In this document: positions 1 through 5,142 of the stretch, piece by piece
Position numbering within the stretch: the stretch's first letter is position 1
Layout: every line of letters begins with the position of its first letter
Origin: Candidatus Rokuibacteriota bacterium
Lineage (GTDB): Bacteria > Methylomirabilota > Methylomirabilia > Rokubacteriales > JACPHL01
NCBI GenBank assembly: GCA_016188625.1
Contig: JACPHL010000037.1
Location: 1 to 8,976 of the forward strand
Direction of reading: 5' to 3'
DNA length: 8,976 nucleotides
Notes under the pieces: model-generated
Database searches by the model: none
Told to the model about the DNA's origin: nothing
Seen by the model: the letters and a program-made list of their open reading frames with translations, nothing else
Program-made: the position numbers and the translations under genes

Positions 1-706
1 GGAACTGGAAGTAGAGGTTGTCCCCCAGCCCGTAGGCGAAGAAGAGCTTGGCGGCCGCGAAGGTCCGGTCGCTCTCGGTGATCCCGAGGACCTGTCGGGC
101 GTAGGTGTCGGCGCAGTAGACCATATCGTGGTGGAGGTGGACGACCCCCTTCGGGAACCCGGTGGAGCCCGAGGAGTAGAGCCAGAGGGCCACGTCGTCC
201 CTTGTGGTGTCGGCCGCGTCGAGCGCGGGGGAGGCCCCGGCGGCCCAGCGGGCGAAGTCGTGCTGGGGGCCCTGGGCCTTGCCGACGACCACGACGTGCT
301 CGAGGCGCGGGGCCTGGCGGAGGACGGGGGCGACCTCGGCCAGGAGCGGCTCGGCGACGATGAGGACCTTGGCCCGGCTGTCCCGGAGCATGTAGAGGTA
401 GTCGGGGGCCTTGAGGAGGGTGTTGACGGGGACCGGGACGGCGCCGATCTTGATGGCCCCGAAGAAAGAACCCACGAACTCCGGGGTGTCGAGGAGCAGG
501 AGCATGACCCGCTGCTCGGGCTCCACGTCGAGGGCCAGGAGCCCGTTCCCGACCCGGTTGGTCAGCTCCTGGACCTGGCGGTAGGTGTAGGTCTTGTCCT
601 CGTAGAAGAGGGCGACCTTGTCCCCCCGCCCCTCGGCGACGTTCTTGTCCACGAACTCGACGGCGACGTTGAACTCGCGGGGGAGATCGACGACGGGTTG
701 AGCCAT
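1..706 (-). CDS. Benzoate-CoA ligase family protein, N-terminal part (runs off the left edge)
   Basis: Adenylate-forming enzyme that would activate benzoate or a hydroxybenzoate to its CoA thioester using ATP, in the cytoplasm. Only the first 235 residues are in the window; the family is usually a little over 500. The start ATG is at 704-706, preceded by a strong GGGAGGTGAG ribosome binding site at 711-720. The protein begins MAQPVVDLPREFNVAVEF, shows the AMP-binding P-loop YSSGSTGFPKG at residues 177-187, and ends in KLFFAYGLGDNLYF, a stretch characteristic of the benzoate-CoA ligase branch of the ANL superfamily. It lies 57 nt downstream of the BoxB-like gene on the same strand, so it is probably the next gene of the operon. 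Family assignment is strong. Whether it prefers benzoate, 4-hydroxybenzoate or another aryl acid cannot be read from this part, because most of the pocket is beyond the edge. Confidence 0.93.
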   Translation of the reverse strand, partial: MAQPVVDLPREFNVAVEFVDKNVAEGRGDKVALFYEDKTYTYRQVQELTNRVGNGLLALDVEPEQRVMLLLLDTPEFVGSFFGAIKIGAVPVPVNTLLKAPDYLYMLRDSRAKVLIVAEPLLAEVAPVLRQAPRLEHVVVVGKAQGPQHDFARWAAGASPALDAADTTRDDVALWLYSSGSTGFPKGVVHLHHDMVYCADTYARQVLGITESDRTFAAAKLFFAYGLGDNLYFQF

Positions 707-732
707 GCTCTCACCTCCCGTCAGCAGGGTTT

Positions 733-757
733 GCCGGGCCGCCCGGCGAGCCCGGGC
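733..757 (-). other. GC-rich intercistronic hairpin(s) between the boxB-like and ligase genes
   Basis: The 57-nt gap between the BoxB-like stop and the ligase start holds two mutually exclusive hairpins. GCCGGG-CCG-CCCGGC lies at 733-747, and GCCCGG-CGAGC-CCGGGC at 741-757 (plus-strand reading). No T-run follows, so this is not a classical terminator. It could tune mRNA stability or expression of the ligase, or be chance in GC-rich DNA. Confidence 0.3.
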
Positions 758-763
758 GGGCGA

Positions 764-1879
764 TCACTCCTCGGGGCCGGCCTTCTTCGGGGCGATCCAG
801 TCCTTCTCCCGCATCAGGGCGTTGGCGGCCGCGATGTCCTCGGGCTGGGGGAGAACCTCCTTGAGATGCCGCGCGTACTCCTCCTCCGAGAGCGGACGGC
901 CGTCCACGCTGAAGCGCTGGCCCGCGTACTGGCCGATCTTCCGGTTGAAGCGCATGTCGGGGACGTAGAGCTTCGGCCGGTCGTCGGGGATCAGGCGGTT
1001 GGCCGAGTCCACGAGCCGCTGGATCTCCTCGAGGAAGAGCGTGCGGGCGTAGTGGTTGAGCTGCTCCCGGTCCGGCGGCGCGGGGTTGGTGTCCTCGTCG
1101 TAGCGCCCCTTGAGCCCCCAGACGTACGCCCATTGGGCCGAGGAGGAGTGATCGACCCCGAAGAGGTCGAAGGCGGTGGGGATCCACTTGTTGAAGTACT
1201 TCTGCAGCAGCGGGATCGGCACCCGGCCCGCCCTGGCGATCCGCTTGATCCCGTCGTTGCCGGTCCCGAGGTGAAATGCCTCCTCCTTCAGCATGGGCCC
1301 CATGGAGCGGGCCAGGGGCGCGAAGGCCGAGCGGGAGAGCATCCTGAGCTGGAACTTCCCGTCCCGGTCGATGAACTGGGTGAAGGTGAAGAAGTCGATC
1401 CAGTTGTCCACGTCCTCGTTGAAGGAGCCGAGCAGCCGGGTCCGCTTGAAGGACCGCCGCTCGAGGAGCTTCCGGGCCTCGCGCCGGCCCGAGTCGCCGA
1501 AGTAGCTGACCAGGAGGTGGGCCATCTGGTAGCCGTGGCGCATCTCCTCGCGGTTGACGCGGGCCAGGGCCTGGAAGTCGTAGTCGGAGGGCGCGGTGTC
1601 GTAGAGGTGGCGCTGCTGCTCCACCGAGGCGAACTCGGTGTCGCCCTGGACCGTGATCAGGTACTCGCAGGCGTCGCGGATCCGCTGGTCCGGGATCTGG
1701 AGCACGGCCTCCCACTTGGGCTCGCCCCTGAAGTCCCCGAACTCGATCTCGGGATGGCAGTCGCCGTAGAGGGGCTGGAAGGCGTACTCCCCCACGTGCG
1801 CGCCCACCATCCCGATCTCGCGCTGCCAGGCGTGGAAGAGGTCGGCCCAGTCTTCCCAGGTCTTGATCTTCACGGCCAT
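764..1879 (-). CDS. boxB: BoxB-like benzoyl-CoA 2,3-epoxidase, diiron oxygenase subunit (short form)
   Basis: 371-residue diiron protein resembling BoxB, the oxygenase component that epoxidises benzoyl-CoA with O2 in the aerobic CoA-dependent benzoate pathway. Family-typical stretches are GDTEFASVEQQRHL (79-92), VNREEMRHGYQM (108-119), FIDRDGKFQL (169-178) and MLKEEAFHLGTGNDG (196-210). Candidate iron ligands E82, E112, H115, D171, E200 and H203 reproduce, as I recall them, the spacing of the Azoarcus evansii BoxB ligands, with a two-residue slip before the aspartate. The protein is about 100 residues shorter than canonical BoxB (about 470), missing roughly 38 before the first ligand and about 60 after the last. 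The start ATG (1877-1879) has AGGAG 6 nt upstream, and that AGGAG overlaps the TAG stop of the crotonase gene; the gap is 9 nt. No BoxA reductase is visible. It clearly belongs with BoxB rather than PaaA, but its exact substrate is inferred. Confidence 0.85.
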   Translation of the reverse strand: MAVKIKTWEDWADLFHAWQREIGMVGAHVGEYAFQPLYGDCHPEIEFGDFRGEPKWEAVLQIPDQRIRDACEYLITVQGDTEFASVEQQRHLYDTAPSDYDFQALARVNREEMRHGYQMAHLLVSYFGDSGRREARKLLERRSFKRTRLLGSFNEDVDNWIDFFTFTQFIDRDGKFQLRMLSRSAFAPLARSMGPMLKEEAFHLGTGNDGIKRIARAGRVPIPLLQKYFNKWIPTAFDLFGVDHSSSAQWAYVWGLKGRYDEDTNPAPPDREQLNHYARTLFLEEIQRLVDSANRLIPDDRPKLYVPDMRFNRKIGQYAGQRFSVDGRPLSEEEYARHLKEVLPQPEDIAAANALMREKDWIAPKKAGPEE

Positions 1880-1888
1880 CGGCGGCTC

Positions 1889-2683
1889 CTAGCGGCCCTT
1901 GAAGCGGGGGACCCGCTTCGCCTGATAGGCGTCCAGCCCCTCCCGGGCGTCCTCGCTCCGGAAGAGCTGGATCTGCAGCTCCTGCTCCAGGGCGAGCCCG
2001 TCGTAGAGGTCCATCTCCACCCCGGACTGGATTGAGCGCTTGATGTGCCCCACCGCCTTGGCGGCCTTGTTGGGTGGGAGGAACTGCCGGGTGTACTCGA
2101 GGACCGCCTTCATGAAGTCGGCCTCGTCGAAGATGTGGTGGATGAGCCCCAGCTCCAGGGCCTCCTCGAAGGAGAAGGTCCGCCCGGTTGCGATCAGCTC
2201 CAGGGCCCTGGCCCGGCCGATCAGGCGGGCCAGCCGCTGGGTCCCCCCGGTGCCGGGGAGGACGCCCAGGGCGATCTCGGGCAGGCCGACCTTGCCGGCG
2301 TCCCGCCGGGCGAGCCGGATGTCGCAGGCCATGGCGATCTCGAGGCCGCCCCCCACGGTGTGGCCGTTCAGGGCCGCCACCACCAGCTTGGGGGTCTTCT
2401 CGAGCCGCAGGAGGGTCTCGTTGGCGTGGAGGCAGAAGCAGTACTTGAAGCCGGGCTCGGCCCCGGCGAGCATGTTGATGTTGGCCCCGGCCGAGAAGAA
2501 CTTCTCCCCCGCCCCGCGGAGCACCAGGGCGTGGACATCCTCGTCCATCCGGGCGCGGAGGATGGCGTCGTCGAGCTGGCGCATCATCGGGTAGCTGTAG
2601 GTGTTGGCGGGGGGGTCATCCAGCTCGATGACCGCGATCCCCTCCTCCACCCGGTAGTGGACCAGCTCCTTCTCGGTCGTCAT
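1889..2683 (-). CDS. Enoyl-CoA hydratase/isomerase (crotonase) family protein
   Basis: 264-residue single-domain crotonase, cytoplasmic, expected to act on an unsaturated CoA thioester. Visible features are the oxyanion-hole stretch FFSAGANINML (62-72), NGHTVGGGLEIAMACDIRLA (106-125) with candidate catalytic E115, and GLPEIALGVLPGTGGTQRL (133-151) with candidate catalytic E136. These two glutamates correspond to the hydratase pair of mitochondrial enoyl-CoA hydratase, so true hydratase chemistry is possible. It starts at ATG 2681-2683 with TAGGAGAGCGC just upstream, the TAG being the stop of the XRE-cupin gene. In the canonical box pathway the partner of BoxB is BoxC, a crotonase-superfamily lyase of about 550 residues; this protein is half that size and is not BoxC. 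It may hydrate a ring-opened or cyclic dienoyl-CoA intermediate of the operon's pathway, but the substrate is unknown. Confidence 0.9.
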   Translation of the reverse strand: MTTEKELVHYRVEEGIAVIELDDPPANTYSYPMMRQLDDAILRARMDEDVHALVLRGAGEKFFSAGANINMLAGAEPGFKYCFCLHANETLLRLEKTPKLVVAALNGHTVGGGLEIAMACDIRLARRDAGKVGLPEIALGVLPGTGGTQRLARLIGRARALELIATGRTFSFEEALELGLIHHIFDEADFMKAVLEYTRQFLPPNKAAKAVGHIKRSIQSGVEMDLYDGLALEQELQIQLFRSEDAREGLDAYQAKRVPRFKGR

Positions 2684-2692
2684 GGCGCTCTC

Positions 2693-3247
2693 CTATTCCT
2701 CTTTTCCGGTGATCACCCAGAGGGCCCTGGCCTCGCCGCCGCCCAGGTTCTCCCAGGTGTGGGGGGTGCCGCCGTCCAGGTAGGCCGTGTCCCCGGCCTC
2801 CAGGAGGTGCCGCTCGCCGTTATAGTGCAGGGCGACCTTCCCCTGGATCACGTACATGAGCTTCATCTGGCCCGGCTCGATCAGGACCCGCTCCGGCGGG
2901 ACCCCCATGGCGCGGGGGCCGAGGGTGGAGACCACCGCCCGGATCTTCCCCCGGAAGAGCCCGGCGGTCAGGACCTGCCAGCGCTCCGTGGAGCCGTCGA
3001 AGCTGACCACGGCCGCCTCCCGGCGCCGGCCGATGTGGAGCCGGCCGTTGGGGGCCTGCTCGAACAGGGCCGCGATGGGGATGCCGAGCGCCCCCGCCAG
3101 CCGCCCCAGGGTGTGGAGGGATGGGGTGAGCTTGTCGGACTCGATCTGGGAGATCAGGCTCGGGGTCAGGCCGCTCCTGGCGGCCAGCTCCTTCTGCCGG
3201 ATCCCCCGCTCCTTCCGGAGGTCCTTCAGGCGGGCGCCGAGAGACAT
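2693..3247 (-). CDS. XRE-family transcriptional regulator with C-terminal cupin domain
   Basis: 184-residue predicted DNA-binding regulator. Residues 5-60 form an XRE/lambda-repressor helix-turn-helix (RLKDLRKERGIRQKELAARS, then GLTPSLISQIESDKLTPS). A cupin lies at about 114-180, with the second cupin motif GDTAYLDGGTPHTWENLG (152-169) including H163 and N167. The first cupin motif lacks the usual HxH metal residues (MKLMYVIQGKVAL), so the cupin probably binds a small ligand without a canonical metal site. The start ATG (3245-3247) is 5 nt after the selenoprotein stop, with AGGGG 2 nt upstream of the start. Its place inside the operon suggests autoregulation of the aromatic acid genes. It is not the BzdR/BoxR type, which has a shikimate-kinase-like C-terminal domain. 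Operon targets and the effector (perhaps an aryl-CoA) are inference. Confidence 0.9.
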   Translation of the reverse strand: MSLGARLKDLRKERGIRQKELAARSGLTPSLISQIESDKLTPSLHTLGRLAGALGIPIAALFEQAPNGRLHIGRRREAAVVSFDGSTERWQVLTAGLFRGKIRAVVSTLGPRAMGVPPERVLIEPGQMKLMYVIQGKVALHYNGERHLLEAGDTAYLDGGTPHTWENLGGGEARALWVITGKEE

Positions 3248-3252
3248 CGCCC

Positions 3253-3840
3253 CTATGCCTCGCCGCGGGTGATGGCGGCCATGTCCACCTTCTGGAGGTG
3301 GGCATACTCGGGGTTCAGCTCCACCCCGAGGGCGTCCGCCACCCGCACGACGAAGTTGAAGAAGCCGATGATCCCCACCGCGTCCACGATCTCCTCGTCG
3401 GAGAGACCGTGAGCGCGGAGCTTCTCCAGGTCGGCCGCCTGGCAGGTCCAGGCCTCGCGGGAGACCTTGACCGCGAAGTCCAGGAGCGCCCGCAGCCGCT
3501 CGGAGATGGCGGCCGTGGTGTAGTCGGTCTTGATCGCCTCGGCGAAGGCCGCATCCCCGGTCTCGACACGCAGCCACGCTGCGTGGGCCTCCGTTCAGTA
3601 GTGGCAGCGGTTGACCACCGAGACCACGGTCGCGATCGCCTCCCGCTCCACCCGGCTCAACCCGGAGGGGCCGAACATGAGGGTCGAGAAGAGCCCGTTC
3701 CAGGCCCGCGTCAACTCCGGGCGGATCGTCGTGCTCTTGATGATGTTCGGGATCCACCCCCTGACCTTCTGGAGCGACTCGTAGAGGTTTTTGACGTACC
3801 CCTCGGCCTCCTCCGGCTCGATCGTCCGCACCCAGGTCAT
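3253..3840 (-). CDS. AhpD-like / carboxymuconolactone decarboxylase family peroxidase-related protein, candidate selenoprotein (TGA read as Sec82)
   Basis: Read through one in-frame TGA (3595-3597), this is a 195-residue protein of normal length for peroxidase-related AhpD/CMD proteins. Residues 1-81 begin MTWVRTIEPEEAEGYVKNLY and reach VVSVVNRCHY; after the TGA the frame continues TEAHAAWLRVETGDAAFAEA and later SDEEIVDAVGIIGFFNFVVR, then LGVELNPEYAHL, to TAG at 3253-3255. The family carries CxxCxxxH here; this gene has C79-H-Y-U82-T-E-A-H86. Together with E67 the spacing equals that recalled for AhpD (E118, C130, C133, H137), placing Sec at the peroxidatic cysteine. A SECIS-like hairpin starts 9 nt after the TGA. 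The start ATG overlaps the hcrB stop (ATGA) and has a GAGGAGG ribosome binding site. Likely role: thiol/selenol peroxidase or disulfide reductase protecting oxygen-sensitive partners (inference). Alternatives: a nonsense mutation or a sequencing error at this codon, splitting a broken gene into an 81-residue product. Confidence 0.82.
3567..3585 (-). promoter_or_regulatory. Putative bacterial SECIS element in the AhpD-like gene
   Basis: On the minus strand the sequence CACGCAGC-GTG-GCTGCGTG folds into a perfect 8-bp stem with a GUG triloop. The stem begins 9 nt after the in-frame TGA and the loop about 17 nt after it. Bacterial SECIS elements sit directly downstream of UGA inside the coding region, with a short apical loop that has a G in its first two positions at roughly 16-37 nt from the UGA; the E. 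coli fdhF element is at a similar distance. The hairpin lies within codons 86-92 (H-A-A-W-L-R-V), so it coexists with conserved protein sequence. GC-rich DNA makes hairpins common, but position, stem and loop all fit. No SelB binding can be shown from the sequence alone. Confidence 0.7.
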
Positions 3841-4883
3841 CGCGCCTCCTCATCGTTGGCGTGGTTCCGTCCCGCCATCGCCGTCGGCCAGTCGCCGACC
3901 GGCAGGCCGGCCAGCTCCCGGAGGGCTCTAGCCACGTACACCCGCGTCATCCGCTTCCGGTAGTAGTAGACCAGGTCGGTGTTGTCCAGCGGCTTCGACG
4001 GCCGGGCGGCGACCTCCGCCACGCGGTCGATCAGCTCGGGGGTGAGCCGCTCCCCGGCCAGGAGCCGCTCCGCCTCGACCGCCTCCCGCGGCTGGGAGGC
4101 GACCGCGCCGAGGACGATCCGCGCCTCCCGGCAGACCTCCCCCTCCCTCCGGAGCGCGACCGCCACGCCGAGGACCGGGAAGTCGAAGGAGCCGCGCCGG
4201 CGGAGCTTCCAGTAGGTCGCCCGGAGCCCGTCCACCGGCGGGAGCGCGATCTCGGCGACGATCTCCTCGGGCGCCTTGGCCAGGTACTGGATCCCGTCGT
4301 CCCGGTAGAGGGCCGGGAGTGGGATCACCCGCTCCCCGTCGGGCCCCACCAGCCGGACCCGCGCCCCGAGGCTCCAGAGGACCGGGGCGGTGTCCGAGGA
4401 GGAGACCGCCACGCAGCGCGGGCTCCCCGGCGCGACCAGGCAGATGTCGCCGTCCTTCTTCATGCAGAAGCCGATCGCCTTCCGCCAGGCGTAGGACTGG
4501 TTGTAGTAGTTGCAGCGGGTGTCGAGGCAGACGTTGCCGCCGATGGTCCCCATGTTCCGGAGCTGGGGGGTGGAGACGAGATCGGCCGCGCGCGCCAGGG
4601 CCGGGTAGTGGGTGAGGATCTCGGGATGGAGCGAGACCTGGGTCAGGGTCGCCAGCGCCCCGAGGGTCATCCCTTCCCGCGCGCTTCCCCGAATCCCGCC
4701 CAGCTCGCGGACCCCCCGGAGCCCGACCAGGACGCGGGGCTCGAACTGGCGGCGCTTCATGTTGGGGAAGAGGTCGGTCCCGCCGGCGACGACCATGGCG
4801 TCCGGGCCGTGCTCCTGGAGGAGCGACACCGCCCCCTCCACCGAGCGCGGGGTTCGGCAGACAGGGCGAGAACGACACGGCAT
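3837..4883 (-). CDS. hcrB: 4-hydroxybenzoyl-CoA reductase-type FAD subunit (beta) with [4Fe-4S] insert
   Basis: 348-residue FAD-binding subunit of a xanthine oxidase family enzyme, passing electrons between an iron-sulfur donor and the molybdenum centre. FAD-site stretches are VAGGTDLFPNMK (32-43) and TIGGNVCLDTRC (113-124). The insert carrying C124, C140, C148 and C157 (spacing 16, 8, 9) matches the spacing I recall for the four [4Fe-4S] ligands of Thauera aromatica HcrB (122, 138, 146, 155). This extra cluster marks 4-hydroxybenzoyl-CoA reductase and its close relatives, so the family call is firm; the substrate itself is inferred. The first 11 residues (MPCRSRPVCRT) do not look like a normal HcrB start, although PRSVEGAVSLL from residue 12 does. 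The start ATG follows the TAA of the antitoxin-like gene directly and in the same frame, with only a weak GTGGG before it. The stop overlaps the next gene's start (ATGA). Confidence 0.92.
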   Translation of the reverse strand: MPCRSRPVCRTPRSVEGAVSLLQEHGPDAMVVAGGTDLFPNMKRRQFEPRVLVGLRGVRELGGIRGSAREGMTLGALATLTQVSLHPEILTHYPALARAADLVSTPQLRNMGTIGGNVCLDTRCNYYNQSYAWRKAIGFCMKKDGDICLVAPGSPRCVAVSSSDTAPVLWSLGARVRLVGPDGERVIPLPALYRDDGIQYLAKAPEEIVAEIALPPVDGLRATYWKLRRRGSFDFPVLGVAVALRREGEVCREARIVLGAVASQPREAVEAERLLAGERLTPELIDRVAEVAARPSKPLDNTDLVYYYRKRMTRVYVARALRELAGLPVGDWPTAMAGRNHANDEEAR

Positions 4884-5081
4884 TTACCCACGGCGCGGCC
4901 GCTTTGCCCTCAGCCGCCGCTTGACGTCTTCCCATGCTACACGGGGTTCGCCCTTTCGACTTTCGGCAACGATGGCGTCGTAGATGTCCTCCCATATTTC
5001 GCGGTGTCGTCTCAGATCGAGAACGACCGCGGTCTTTTTCCCGTCAGGATCCGATAAGAACTGGACACCCTTGACCGTCAT
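4884..5081 (-). CDS. Small antitoxin-like protein (RelB/Phd-type), no toxin partner seen
   Basis: 65-residue protein with the pattern of many small type II antitoxins: an N-terminal strand segment VKGVQFLSDPDGKKTAVVLD, then a helical part with WEDIYDAIVAESRKGEPRVA and a basic tail ending RRLRAKRPRRG. In toxin-antitoxin pairs the toxin gene normally begins at or just after the antitoxin stop. Here the codon after TAA is the hcrB start, and no RelE/ParE-like toxin is visible. The stretch 4921-5100 is about 56% G+C by my count against roughly 70-75% in the flanking hcr genes, a sign of recent arrival. It starts at ATG 5079-5081, 61 nt after the hcrA stop, with only GGGGG as a possible ribosome binding site. 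It could be an orphan antitoxin, a solo DNA-binding protein, or a remnant of a decayed pair. The family call rests on pattern recognition only. Confidence 0.65.
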   Translation of the reverse strand: MTVKGVQFLSDPDGKKTAVVLDLRRHREIWEDIYDAIVAESRKGEPRVAWEDVKRRLRAKRPRRG

Positions 5082-5142
5082 ATCGCGCCCCCGTTGGAGA
5101 CGACCATCATGCTCGACCGCTCTTTTCCCGCCAGCTCATCGT

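Noticed and set aside
1889-2683. Crotonase gene as boxC
   Set aside because: BoxC is about 550 residues; this is a normal 264-residue hydratase/isomerase with both hydratase glutamates.
3595-3597. TGA as a plain nonsense mutation making the AhpD-like gene a pseudogene
   Set aside because: It cannot be fully excluded. However, the stop falls precisely at the redox-active position, a SECIS-like hairpin follows at the right distance, the downstream frame is intact, and no other damage is seen; Sec is the better explanation.
3248-3853. Long N-terminal extension of the XRE-cupin protein
   Set aside because: The extension is a shadow of the AhpD-like gene. The helix-turn-helix starts right after ATG 3245-3247, the normal arrangement for this family.
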